Below are positions 43,527 through 55,242 of a stretch of 64,000 bases of DNA, piece after piece. Positions within the stretch are counted from its first letter, which is position 1, and each line of letters starts with the position of its first letter. The position numbers were made by a program, and so were the translations under genes. The notes beneath the pieces were generated by a model, which was given only the letters and a program-made list of their open reading frames with translations, ran no database searches and was not told the origin of the DNA. Source of the DNA: Rhizophlyctis rosea (lineage: Eukaryota; Chytridiomycota; Chytridiomycetes; Rhizophlyctidales; Rhizophlyctidaceae); contig JADGJC010000014.1 in the NCBI GenBank assembly GCA_027596075.1, positions 124,001-188,000 of the forward strand, written 5' to 3'.

Positions 43527-45692
43527 ATGCCATACAACTGCGTACCACCCTCCCGCTATCAACACCTCCGCATCGCAACAGCGGAGCGCGAGGACCGGCT
43601 GATGTCTCCTCTTCATTATGATGGTCCCAGACGAAAAGCAAGGGGATGGCAAATGACTGATTTTGATCCCAATGATCGTTATCGAGGGCCGGGAAATCAT
43701 GACATTGGGAGAGGTTCAAAGTTGGAGGAAGTAAGGAGACTATTGCTTTGCCAGATGTTTTCTTTGCTTCCGCATATTTTGGATCCCTTGAGGCCGTCGA
43801 ACTTCTTGCTCAAGTTATGTCTTTTGACACTGTTTTCCATCACCCATCCTTCATGACAGCCTTACCACGAAGAATTTCCCTACCACCACGCCGCCGCCAT
43901 AAATGACCTCCCAAAATTGGAATATCTCTACAAAGTCGGTTCCAGCACACTGAAAAATATGCGGGACAACAAGTACCGCACCCCTCTCTACCGCGCCGTT
44001 TACGCCAAGCACTTGGAAGCCACCCGATTCCTCCTCTACGCCCTGAACTGTAACCCCATGGTCGCCGACTCAAGCGGGTTACTGCCTTTGCATGTCGCCG
44101 CCGCGCGAGGGTTCCTCTCAGGTTTGGTAATGCTCATGGACAAGATGACGTTTTGGTTGCCGGGCCCAGACGGTGTCAGGAATGTAAAATGGGAGAGGGA
44201 CAGCAAAACTGGGAGACATCCCCATGATCTTCCAGACGAAGCTGGGCGCGGACCTTTGTGGCATGCCGTTCGTGGATACGCAAATAGGGGTGGGGATACC
44301 GCTTGCATTCAGTTGTTAGTGAGCATTGAGTTTGGTCTATTCCATGCTCCGGGCGACTTTGAACATCTTGTTGATATTGACAGGGACCGACGGCGTGTGT
44401 TGCAGTTCGATGTGTTGTCACGGTCTCAGTTCTGGCCGGTATGGAAGGAGGTGATGGCGATCGAACGTAAGCGGGTCGGGAAATTGAAAGCGGAAAGTGA
44501 TCGAGTGCTGCAACGTGAGGTGGAGCGGACCAGGTTCGAGGATGGGGTCGATGCCCGGACGGCAAGCGAGGAGAAGCTGGAGACGGAAGATGGACATGTT
44601 GAACAGCTAGAAAAACGGAACGACAAAGGGAAGCAAAGGGCAAAGTGTGAAACCCCTGCTGCAGAAGAGACGACAAACCCGTTAGCACCAGATTTCGACA
44701 AGCTTCTTCTTCAATTGGAAACCGAACGACTTCAAGCCGGATTAGGAGTGTATGACGACAAGCAATCCTCCAGTTCGAGGGAAGATCCGCGTTGGCAAGA
44801 GTGGCGGGAGAAGAGAGACCACGAAAATCAAAGGCGGTGGAAGGAAGTGGAGCGACAAGAATGTGAAAGACACAAGCGGGATGGGCAATACTGGAAGGAA
44901 ATGGAACAACAGCGCAAGGAGGTGGAAGCAGTATGGGAAATGGCTGACGAGGTGAAAAGGGTAGAACCATTGAGACTACAAAGACAGCGGGAGCTTGAAC
45001 AGATCCAACAGGAGAAGGAGGAACGTGCGCGGAGGGAACGCGAAGAACGCGAAGAACGCGAACGACAGGAAAAGGAAGCACGGGAACGAGCAGAGGAGGA
45101 GCGTGTGCGAAGGGAAAAGAAGGAACGGGAGGAGCATGAGCGGAGGGAAAAGGAAGAACGGGAACGCAAACAAGCGGAAGAACTGGACCGTATTGCTCAG
45201 GAGGAATTCGAGCGGCAAGAGCGGGCAAAGCGGGAACAGATAGAAAGGGAAGAACGCGAGCAGAAGGAGAGGGAAGAACAGGAGCGAAAGGAGTGGGGAC
45301 GCATGGTTCAGGAGGAATGGGAGCGGCAAGAGCAGGAACGGCAAGACACTGAAGCTCCAGAGCAGCAGGACGCAATGGAACACCAAAGTTTAGAACTGCA
45401 GGAGCAACAACACAAGGAGGAGCGGAACCGACAAGAGCAGGCGGACCGAGATCGGGAATGGGAGGAAGAACAAGGACGTCGAAGACAGGAGGCACAGAGA
45501 CGCAAGGAGGCGAGGGAACGGATGGAGAAGGAGGAACATGGACGTGGTGAAAGGGGTGGCGATGGGGAGGGGCGAGAGATGCAAGAGGGGGAGGCGAATA
45601 TACCCGCAGAAGGGCAAGCAGAAATTGAAGAGAAGGATAAGAAGAAGAAGCTTGGGCTGGGGAAGGCATTGAAGAAAATTTTCATGCCGTAG
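43527..45692 (+). CDS. Ankyrin-repeat protein with a long charged helix
   Basis: Two exons (43527-43730, 43860-45692) give 678 residues. The N-terminal 75 residues are unique. Ankyrin-type repeats follow: HHAAAINDLPKLEYLYKVGS, RTPLYRAVYAKHLEATRFLL and LLPLHVAAARGFLSGLVMLM (residues about 78-165), then a partial repeat at RGPLWHAVRGYANRGGDTAC. From about residue 260 to 630 the protein is almost only Arg, Lys, Glu and Gln, in patterns such as REREERERQEKEARERAEEE, typical of a single alpha-helix or coiled coil of the trichohyalin/plectin-like kind. The end is a short basic amphipathic tail (KKLGLGKALKKIFMP). A role as a scaffold or spacer is inferred; repeat expansion in the helix region is likely. 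Function unknown. Confidence 0.85.
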
Positions 45693-46073
45693 GTTGGGAT
45701 GGGCGCTCAGTGGGTGTAGGATGGGCCGGTTCCATGTACACCTTCCCTGGGCACCGGTGGCTGGTAGAATGTATTTGTATATAGTTGCACAGGAATACCC
45801 TCAAACGCCAACATTCTATGAATATCTGTATAAGCTCCATAACACCAAGAAGTATATGGATTAATCCATGGGTTTTCCTTTGGTGGTCGGAGTGCAAGCC
45901 CCTTTGAGACTAAATGATGTAACACCCCAACCCAGAACTCTACGAATGGAATGGTGCCACATTTACAGGTCGTAGACTTGCTCCAGCTGCATTTGCATCC
46001 CACCTGATTCCGAATATATACATTGATGGCGAGCAATGATAACGCAGTGCAGAGAATGATGGAAAATATCACG
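45693..46073. other. Convergent intergenic region
   Basis: Lies between the convergent stops of the ankyrin/helix gene and the pseudokinase; nothing recognised. Confidence 0.45.
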
Positions 46074-47128
46074 TCACACATCGAGCCTGTCTCTGAATTC
46101 ACGAGCGGAAAGTCGACCTTCCAGGGCTTCCGCAAAGAGGGTGGGCATATCTGGCTCTAATAATCAGTTGCCAATCCAAAATACAAGAAAGGTGAAGACA
46201 TACCATCAGGCACTCCACGCGTTTTCTTGTATCTGGCTAGCATCTCGTCCGCTGATTCACCCTTCCCAACCAGCCACTCCAAACCCAACTTCGCCAACTG
46301 CTTGACATCCTCCCGCAAATACTCCGGCCCAGGCTCTCCTGCATCCTTCCCTGCACATCGTCTTGCGAAACCCAGACTTCCCAAATGGGCCAATCTTTCG
46401 TAGTCATCGGGTATGAAAACACTACGCCGGCCCACATTTCCATGCGCGATGTGCTTGCTGTGTAGGTATCTCAATGCCCCGGCAATGTTGTTAAGGACCT
46501 TGAGGGTGATGGGAACCGGTGGTTTGAACCCTATTGGGAAGGGTTTGCCGGCGTCATCCATTTGGAGTACGAGCATGGATGCGGGGATATCGGGTATAGG
46601 GGGAAGGACAAACGAGTCGTGGTATTTGACCAGGTATGGACTGCTTAGGTAAGGTGCTGTGCATTCTTCGAAAGAGTATCCAAGACCGTGCGGGTCTGCT
46701 TCCTCTTGCATTAGGAATTTCAACGCGTACTGGAGGTGCAAGCTGATTAGACTGTTGAAGCGATGAAGTTCATCACGGACATATTGATGTTACATACAGT
46801 TTTCCCATTCCGTTTATCCGTAGCTTGAAACACTGTGCTGAAGTCGCCTGTTCCGAGGAGCGGGCCGAGCTCGAATCGTTCGTCGAGGAGTGGATGGGAA
46901 GGCGCTTTGAACTCTCGCGAGTCGCGCACGGGCTGGTGTCGGGCATACAGGCGCGTTCTATGAATCGATTGTATTTTAACTCCAGATACTATGAGAGCAC
47001 ACTGAACGCCAAAGTCATGCCAGTGAAACATACTGAGTTTGCACAAGTTGAGCTATCCGCCCCGGCCGCAAGGGTCTTGAACGCGAGAGGGTAACGGGAA
47101 GGAAGCGAGAAGCTGCAGATACTGCCAT
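46074..47128 (-). CDS. Protein kinase-like protein, predicted pseudokinase
   Basis: Four exons on the minus strand give roughly 300 residues. The start MAVSAASRFLPVTLSRSRPL is basic and hydroxylated, like a mitochondrial presequence. The kinase fold is recognisable: FELGPLLGTGDFSTVFQATD (P-loop), YALKFL (ATP Lys), hinge LVLQMDDAG and IAGALRYLHSKHIAHGNVGR. The catalytic loop HRDxKxxN reads HGNVGRRS, so the catalytic Asp and metal-binding Asn are lost. The DFG position reads SLGFARR, without Asp, and no APE motif follows. The C-lobe is short, ending with a small exon (EPDMPTLFAEALEGRLSARE ...), stop at 46076-46074. Phosphotransfer is therefore unlikely; a scaffold or allosteric role is inferred. 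The pattern is coding throughout, so it is not a decayed gene. Confidence 0.8.
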
Positions 47129-47674
47129 CTTCGAAACGAGTCCAGGTTCAACGTAAAACGAACTATGTACAATTTCAGGAACACGCGAACCAGCGCCTGT
47201 TACTTGAAGTCAGTTTGTGGGAGATTGTGAAAAGATGATGGTTCAAGATGGGTGGAGGTTGAGGCAGGGGCAAGGCAGGGGAGATAAAAATGGACCCAAG
47301 GGGGAGTGGCGAAGCGGTTGGGCGACGTGGAATGATCCGACTGGATCCCGGACAGGGACCCGCGCGTGACTTCTGAAATGTTCCCTTTCTACTTCCACAA
47401 ACTTCATTTCAATGAATGCTGGTGAAATGATACATGCTAAGATTTCTTCGCAATTATATTTTCATATGGACGCAGATCATTCTCTTTACATGTTGGAATA
47501 ACGTTTCATTTGCTACATAATCGTATTGAACGCCCTTGCACTATACTATACTGCACTACAACTGACCATATGCGCTATGCCACAGCTATGCTTCAGCGGA
47601 TCATGTACACTATCCTACCTTTCCCAAACTAAGGTATCATCATCCACTACCACCCCTCCTTGTCCCTCCCACCC
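47129..47674. other. Intergenic
   Basis: About 550 bp between two minus-strand genes; promoter of the pseudokinase and 3' UTR of the F-box gene. Nothing else recognised. Confidence 0.45.
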
Positions 47675-49118
47675 CTAGCGCAACTTCGCCAACACCAACC
47701 CCTTGATCAACGGTTGCCCACAACTGCACATTTCCGCCGTCCGTTGCCCCACCGGAAGTTGATGATACTCCCTCAAAGTCTCTTCAAACATCTTCACCGC
47801 CTCGTCCACCTCCCCACACCCACGTCCAATCAAATGGTAACGACCGTCGTACTGGTCGTCGTCACAGAATGCGTAACCGTGATGGAGTTCCCGGAAGACG
47901 GAGTGCTCGTGGATGAGATGCATTTTTGCGGTGATGTCGACCACTTCTTGTAGCGTGAATCTGGGTTTCGTGTCGATTTGGATGACCCACGGGTTATCGT
48001 CGATGGAGAGGATGCCGGAGTAGTTTGAGAAGTTGGAGATCAGCTGGAATTTGGGATTCCAGTATCCGATGTTGAGCTCGTAGAATTGACAGGGAATGGA
48101 TGTCGAAGGGTAGGGAATGCCTTTCGCGTGCAGGGCGGCAAGAAGGTCCCGTTTCCTTGTTTTGATATTCTCCGCGTATCTTTGTTCTCCGATTTTGGCT
48201 CCCGTGTTGAAGGTCCTCCAAGCTGCCACTCTTGCCAAGATGAGGTTTCCCGGCCCGCCGTACTTCTCGTAACTAGCAGCTTTGACATGCTTTGCCAAGT
48301 AAGCGCGCTGGAAATTACCATCATAGGTTTCCCACCCTTGCTTCATCGGGAGGAGCTCCAAGCCGTCTTCGGAAAGTTTGTAATCCTTCTTTGCTCCGGT
48401 TGCGTAAATGTCCCGGTAACCTGGGTACCTCCACCAGCAGTCCCGGCAGATTCTGTCATCGGATCGAGTATCAATTGGAGTAGACCGGTGATGGCAACCC
48501 CAGCAGAGCTTCCCGACGTCGGTCAAGTATCGGAGCAGCCAAGTACGATGATAGCCGTCCCACTCGAATGATTTCGTTGGCTTGATCCTCTGTTGAGCTT
48601 TCCCAACCTGCTCATTCATCACATGGCGGTAGATGATTTTCCACCAGCGCTCGTCACCGGCGATGGCGGCCCATTCGCGACTCACTTGGGAGAGTCTCTG
48701 GATGTCTATGAGCTCTGGTTAACGAGCAAGAAGGTTTTTGACGAAAGACTGTAACAATACCTTCGGGCCTGACGCAAAGCAGTATGCGTTGTTTGATTTC
48801 GAGGAGGAGCGTTCGGAACGTGATGGTATCTTTCGTGGACGTTCCGCGACTGGACGTTGGTGTTGCCGTGGCTTCAATTTCGAGAGGTTTGTCGTCGAGC
48901 GATTCGTCGGTTTTTGGGTGCGTTGACTCAGCCGCGGAGGCTGGGGATGGCGATGCCTGAACCAGTGTTTCCCATTGCTCGGGGAGAGTAACTGAGGGTA
49001 TGGTAGCTGCCTCAGATTGGTGGGATTGCTTGCTTCTCTTCACCGCGGGGAACGGGAAGTCAGCGACCATCGTGGGACCCCGTTCCCAAGATGAATTTGT
49101 GTGACGTGTTGACGGCAA
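47675..49118 (-). CDS. F-box protein with a Cys4 zinc-ribbon-like motif
   Basis: F-box proteins link substrates to SCF ubiquitin ligases through Skp1. Two exons: exon 1 starts at 49118 (MPSTRHTNSSWERGPTMVAD; an internal Met lies about 16 codons on) with a disordered Ser/Thr/Glu-rich N-terminus. The F-box spans the single intron: FRTLLLEIKQRILLCVRPE|E then LIDIQRLSQVSREWAAIAGD followed by ERWWKIIYRHV. The next 120 residues contain LCWGCHHRSTP ... ICRDCWWRY, two CxxC pairs of a probable zinc ribbon. The remaining 200 residues (PCQFYELNIGYWNPKFQLIS, SIDDNPWVIQIDTKPRFTLQ) are the presumed substrate-binding domain, family unknown. Stop at 47677-47675. It is head-to-head with RNH201 (337 bp). Confidence 0.82.
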
Positions 49119-49455
49119 ACGAGTTCAGCACAAGCGATATCACCACTATTCCTAACAAGGAACTTGCAACGATGCAGTCAAGATGCAACGCCCTGCTGAA
49201 AAGGCGTCTTGAGATGAGATCTTAAATTTTCCGGGGAAGGCAGGGATGTGAACTTTCCCATTCCCACGCTCGCTGATTGAACGAACCTCGAAATGAATTG
49301 GGCTGGTGTGGCGAAGTTGTCCGCTCCATCGGACTCAAATTTTGGATTCGACCGCTTTGGGTCTGGTTTTGCCATTTGGGTTGGTCTCCTTTTGCTCCTC
49401 CTTCTACACCCACAATTCAATTCCCCACAGTATAGTCCTTAGCTCATACAAAGCA

Positions 49456-51041
49456 ATGCAAACAAGACGACAAGCAGCCGCAGCGGTCTCTTCCGAGTCA
49501 GCACCTCCCTCACTCACACCTTCCATATCAACCGATTCCGCACCTGAATTCCCAACCGAAACACCGCCCGAAGTGGCCCTTGACGGCGAATCCTCCAACC
49601 CGGTCAAAATCCTTGAACACATACCTTCCGGTCCTTGCACAACATCCTGGTCGCATTATTCCAATGTTCCAGAAGAATGCAAAAACCGAGTGGAGGTGTG
49701 TCTGGGTGTTGACGAGGCTGGAAGGGGTCCAGTACTGGGTATGTTTACAAACAAACCTGTTGCTTATTTACTTCATTCTTGCCGTATGCTTGCCGTATCC
49801 TCGCCGTATTCTCGCTGTATCAATGCCGCATTGATGTCTTACTGCTATCAAACACTCTTTGCATTCCTGATTCCTAACGTTTTCCTCACCGCTCATAGGG
49901 CCGATGGTTTACGCCGTGAGCTATGTTCCAATAGCACGGAAGGGTGATCTTGCGGAGGTTGGGTTTGCGGGTATGTACCCGTCAGTTTTCCACAATGGCC
50001 ATCATGGCAATCTCTTGACCGCTGGTATCAGATTCGAAAGCACTGAAAGAAGATGAACGTGATTCACTTTTCAATGCATTGAGAGAGAAAGGTGACTTCA
50101 TCGGTTGGGCAGTTCACACGTGTAGCCCACAAGATATATCCGAATGCATGCTAAGAAGGTGGGTGTTGGAAGAGCTATAGAGAATTCAACGCTTGAAGCT
50201 GAAGAACGTAAAACGCCTTCAGAGCGAAATACAATTTGAATGAGCTGGCTCATAACACAACCATCACACTCATCCGAAACGTCATTGAACGCGGTGTTCG
50301 GGTGTCTCAGGTGCGTCCGCATTCCCAGAACATCAGCGTTTATGCAGCTCACATGGCACTTTGTAGATATTTGTCGACACTGTCGGTCCACCTGACGCAT
50401 ATCAAGCGAAGCTGAAATCCATATTCCCGGGCATTGATATAACGGTTGCAAAGAAAGCGGACAGTTTATACCCCGTTGTCAGTGCTGCCAGTATTTGCGC
50501 AAAGGTATGGCAAATGCATCTGTCACATAATCTCATTTGAGGGTATTGATTCGTTAGCCCTCCAGGTTACAAGAGATTCAGTGCTTCGCACCTGGGAATT
50601 TGTGGAATCGGGTCTAGATGGGAAGCTTTCAAGGGAGTTTGGTTCGGGATATCCGTCAGGTGCGTTATGTCGCAAGCACCCTTTTCGGACCTAGGACCGA
50701 TTGCTGAAGCTTCACGAGCAGATCCAAACACAGTAAGATGGATCAATGGCAATATCGATCCAGTCTTTGGGTTTCCTCGATTGATACGTTTCAGTTGGTC
50801 CACAGCCGACAAATTGCTGGAAGACAAGGCTGTGGCGGTCACATGGTTGGTTCGAAGTGCTTGCGACTCTGACGCAGCATAAACTCATCGCTTCCTGATC
50901 CACAGGCCGGGGGATGAGGACGAATCAAGAGAGGGGGCGGACATCCGGGGAATGTTTGGCAAGCAGCAGGAGAAAAAGAAATGTGCAGAGCGAGATATGC
51001 TCTTTACAGGAATGGGATTGGAACATTTAAACAGATTGTAA
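49456..51041 (+). CDS. RNH201: Ribonuclease H2 catalytic subunit A
   Basis: RNase H2A cuts RNA in RNA-DNA hybrids and removes single ribonucleotides from DNA. About eight exons give roughly 330 residues. After a disordered N-terminal 65 residues, the catalytic motif [20 protein letters not shown] carries D86 and E87. [14 protein letters not shown] is the conserved DSK block. [20 protein letters not shown] holds the third acidic residue, followed by [20 protein letters not shown] and [13 protein letters not shown]. The fourth acidic site lies in [34 protein letters not shown] leads to the end ([13 protein letters not shown]), the PIP-like tail of fungal proteins not being clear. The Tyr of GSGYPS that recognises the ribonucleotide is present. 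Confidence 0.95.
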
Positions 51042-51954
51042 TGTCGACCCCTTCCATTCTATTTGAGGAATCAGAACACGATGATACCCCGCAACAAATG
51101 ATCAACTTTCAATGATGTCACGGGAGAAGATTGAACAACTTGAACAATCATCTCCATATTATGATTGATCATTTTTGAAAACATATATGGCTGGATTGAG
51201 AAGGGAGGGGCTGTTACGTCCTATAACCAAAGGGAAAGACAACAAGCACCGGAAAGCGCTTTTGAGTCGATCTCCCTGACATTGAACGTTGGGTCGTGAC
51301 TTGTGACCCGAAAGTAGGTTTGTTCTTCCCGAGGTACAAACAGAAAAAGGAATTGCTCCCGTGACCGTGCGAGCACGGGGCGGGGAGCTACTAGTCCTGG
51401 ATCGGTTCGGGTTGGTGAAATTGCTAATTGTTACACTGATGAAAGGCTATGAATTTCTTGTAGAAAACTTTCTTTGTTGAGTCTGTTGTGATTGAGACGG
51501 TTCCGTCGTGGTTCGGAGACTTCTGGTCCAACTTTGACAGTGAACGCAGTGCTTTCAAAGTAGTAGGAGAAGCGGGGTCTTCAGAACCATTGAAACGGTA
51601 CTGATAGGGAAGAGAAAAAGACTTTGACCTTCCTGTGAATGCTTCGCGATGAAAGGAGAAGAGGAATTGAACTCAAAAATACAAAATTTATATCCGAGGT
51701 CAATTTGACCCAGCAGTCTCGTCAACCAATCACAACTGAGTGGCTTGGGATGCTGTGCCACCTGTCTCCGCTGGTCATCTTTGCCCAAACGCGTTTTGCT
51801 TTGGACCCTGACCCACTTTGTTGACCGATATCCTTCGCCAGTTGTGCATTTTCTTCGACATTTTTGTCGTACTTCACATGCTGTGGAAGTTTTATTTTGT
51901 ACGTCATCTGGGCACCGCTGAAACGCCACTTATATCCATATCTCGTACGACAAC
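51042..51954. other. Intergenic before the TSNAXIP1 homologue
   Basis: About 910 bp with no convincing gene on either strand. A TATA-like TATATCC lies near 51931, 25 bp before the proposed start, possibly too close to act. Confidence 0.45.
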
Positions 51955-54900
51955 ATGGTTCAAGGGAGCGGACAGAAGTCAACACTTGTTCGATTTGCAG
52001 AATCCCAGATGTAGGCGAGATCCACCTCCTATATCCAACAAATACATCGTCATTAATTCTCATACCACAGACCACAAGAAACATACAACTCAACCGAAAT
52101 CCTAAGTAAATCATCTCTTCACCCATACACTTCTCAAATCCTGCGTCCAACCACACCACCACCTCCTACACATACCCACAAACATGCCTGGACAACATCA
52201 CGCTCCGACTCCCCTGGGGCTGGCGTTAAAGCCGGGCTTGTTGGCGGAGAGAACGTTGATGCCTTGTACCCGGGGGATAAGACTCGTCCCCGGTTCCTGG
52301 TTGCAATGCTGCATCAGGTTCGGGCGGAGTTGGTGGCGCTTGGTGCTGAGAAGTAAGCTCTTGACGCGTATGCATTCCCAAAATGCATATAATGAAGCAT
52401 TCATATACAGCGCTCCTCTTGGTGATTCGCGGAGGTTGCAGGTTTATGGAGAAATATGGGGTAAGGACTTTCCATTACTCTTAAACACCTGGATCGAAAA
52501 GTCATTCCCCGCATCCGAGCAGACTTCTTCATCCAAGAGTTCAAAACGTATGAACCGCTTCTAACAGAGATCAAGCATGAGTATGAGTGCCACCTGCAGA
52601 ATATGAGACAAGAGGTGGCGAAGCTGGGTGAGTTTATACAATCGACCATCCCTCACGCTCTACGGTACACGATGCTGACTAAATGCCTCTTCAGAACCAC
52701 TCCAAAGCAAACTTGCAGTCTACCGTTACCAAGCAGCGCAGGAGCTTGATCAAGTGCAGGCGGAGTGGCAGAAAGTAATGGATAGGCAGAAGTGGGTGAG
52801 AACCCTGTCCTCTCAACTCTGCTTGTCAACCCAAATTTTACATACTCACAACACGAACACACAAAAAATACCACCCAGACAGGAGAATAGGGAGCTTCGA
52901 CAAACAATCAGATCTCTGAACGCTCGAATGGATAGTTTACGAAACGAGTATACATCCCTGAAGGAGGAGCTAAGGCGGCGGGATGATCGGGGTGAGGTAT
53001 GCAGCGAACAAAGATCTTGTCACTTCAGAATACCAGACACCCTTTCAACCCTTCCAACAGGACTACGTATCCTCAAAACTCGTCGAAGTTCATGCAGAAA
53101 TGGAGTCGTTGGAACGAAAGCACAATGCACAGTTGCGGGTGAAGGAGCAGGAGATCGTGGACTTGCAGACTGGGTTGAAGAAAGGTCCGTTGTCCCTGTT
53201 CTCTTCTCGTATAGGAAGCACTTTGGCAATTTCCTCAAAAACTTCATGATGATATCAGCTACCCTAGACTTCAACGCAATGACCGAAGAAATGAACAAAG
53301 TGAAAGACCACTACGGATCGATAATGAAGAAAGAACGAGATGCATTCGTTGGGGAGGTTGAGGGCCTGCGGAGTGAGTTGCAGGCGGAGAGGGGGAGGTG
53401 GCAGAGTTTGGTAAGCTTTTCTTTGCCATTTTAGAGAAGCATATTGTTTTAGGCTTTTGGCTCATCATCAAGTTAGGAATCGCGAAACGCCCAAATACAA
53501 TCAGATCTCCATCAAACACAGGCCGCTCTGAAAAGGAAAGAGGACGACAAGTACCCGGACTGGGATTACATCCAGAACTTGTGTCCGAGCAGTGTGCTGG
53601 AATGGGGAATGAAGTGCAAAGATTTGGATTATAATGACACGATTATCGTGCTTTTGCGGGATCTGATAAAGGTTGGGCTAGCTGATGTTCCTTTGCCCAT
53701 ACTCAATTTTGACCGTCTCCCTAATGCTGATTGTTGCTCAACTAGTTGAAAGTAACAAAAGCGGCCTCCGATAGGCACGTCACTATCAAGTACGTCCCTA
53801 ACACTTCAATCACCCACCAACACGCACCACAAAGCTGACACAGTGGCCGTACAGAGATGAAAACCTAGCTCCAACCGACCCAAAATACTTCATCGGCCTC
53901 GGCCTCTCCAGCGACTTGCCCAAATACCTCCGCTACCGTGGCAAGATCCCCAATCGTCACATATCGCGGAAGAACCTGCGGGCGCTGATTAAAGACACGT
54001 GGGAGCAGAAAGCTATATATGATGCGCTGCCGGCTAGGAAGGGGCAGGTTTCTAAGGTGAGGACGGAGGTGCTTACCTTTTTGTTGTTGGATCTCTATGC
54101 GAATTCTGATGCGTGCTTGTGAATTATGTTTTAGTTAGCGGACTTTTTGTATGCGTATTTAAAGAAACGCTTTGGATCGCAGGAAATAGTCGCGGAGTGG
54201 GGATATAACATCCATGAAGCGTGTCGGAAGCATCGGTTTTATAGTGTGGAGATTCAGTTGTTTTTTGGAATTCTTACAGGTATCTTTGTTAGCGTTCACT
54301 CCACTTCATGGTTCCGCCCATGTGTCCAATCATACTTTAACAACCATAGATACAATGGAGGAAGAAGTATACCACCACCAAACGCAAACCATCGAACGAC
54401 TCAAAACGATGTTTTATAGGATGGATATGGATTTGCATGAAGGCAAAGCACGCGGGGTGGTGCCGAAGGCTGCTGGGGTAGAGATGTTGAAGAGGGCGTG
54501 GACGCAGAAGGATGAGAGGCAGTTTGGGGAACTGAGTAATGTAGGATTTTCAACACTCGGAGTTGACATATATTTGAGTGCGACGATTTATTTGACGGTT
54601 TCTTTCTGTTGGTGCAACAGGCACTGGACGCGGACCAACCCGGAGCGATGTTAACGTACCGGTGGTTGTTCCAATCGGATGCCCAGAGCATGTTTCTGGA
54701 CATTGTTAGGGAGCAGGAGATGGAGTTGAGGGAGGCTTATTTGAATGGGGTTGCGGTTTGTGCCTCCGTTCTCTCAACTTTAACACTTCTTCTTTAATAC
54801 TCACCCATCCCCACTTCAGTCCTCACTCCTCTCAAGCCTGCAAGCCATGTCCGCGGCCCCACCTCCCGGAACCACCCCAACAACCAAAACCCCCATAGAG

Positions 54901-55242
54901 CAACTCCGCACATTCAAAGTCTCATCATTGGACGCGCAACGCGCGCTAGCGCGACATGATCCGCAGAAAACTAAGAAAGGGCTTGATACGTTGGTGGCGA
55001 GAGGATTTGGAGTTAAGGTTGGGGAGGTGAAGTTGAGGGCTGTGATTGGTGGGGATAAGTTTGTTGAGGTGAGTATTGGTTGTGATAGTTTCATCTCCCG
55101 CTCCCTGTTTTGTTGGAATTTCACTAGTCTTGCTGGGGCTTTTCTGATCTACTAATGGGCATTATGCTGTTATTTGATTTGACAGAATTTGAGGCGAGGA
55201 GTGTTGTATTTTGGAGCGGCTCAGAAGGAGCAAAATGTATGA
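51955..55242 (+). CDS. TSNAXIP1: TSNAXIP1 homologue (cilium/flagellum-associated coiled-coil protein)
   Basis: TSNAXIP1 (translin-associated factor X-interacting protein 1) is a coiled-coil protein of motile cilia and sperm. About 15 exons join into roughly 700 residues, close to the human size. Exon 1 (51955-52010, MVQGSGQKSTLVRFAESQ) splices to 52107. The ATG at 52184 is out of frame with the rest and is not used. A 26-nt micro-exon (52435-52460) builds the family core LQVYGEIW|DFFIQEFKTYEP followed by LLTEIKHEYECHL. Coiled coils run from about residue 140 to 310. The C-terminal family block is FIGLGLSSDLPKYLRYRGKI followed by PNRHISRKNLRALIKDTW. A long helical tail ends at YFGAAQKEQNV. The exon from 54840 (SSLLSSLQAM) follows in frame and belongs to this gene. 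It implies a flagellated zoospore. Confidence 0.88.
52435..52460 (+). other. 26-nt micro-exon of the TSNAXIP1 homologue
   Basis: Acceptor GGAG at 52434 and donor GGTAAGG at 52461. Only this small exon joins K|LQVYGEIWG in the phase needed for the next exon. The alternative acceptor after TTGCAG (52441) leaves the wrong phase for every downstream AG. Confidence 0.75.

Noticed and set aside
44176..45669. Open frame of 497 codons on the minus strand opposite the ankyrin/charged-helix gene
   Set aside because: It is the mirror of a low-complexity Glu/Arg repeat (Pro/Leu/Ser-rich shadow); the plus strand has ankyrin repeats and proper splicing.
52184..52564. ATG at 52184 as start of the TSNAXIP1 gene
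   Set aside because: Its frame does not encode the family core; the frame two bases over does and is reached from an upstream exon.
54847..55155. Apparent separate small gene beginning MSAAPPPGTT
   Set aside because: It is in phase with the previous TSNAXIP1 exon through a GT-AG intron, and continues in frame to a final exon, so it is the 3' end of that gene.
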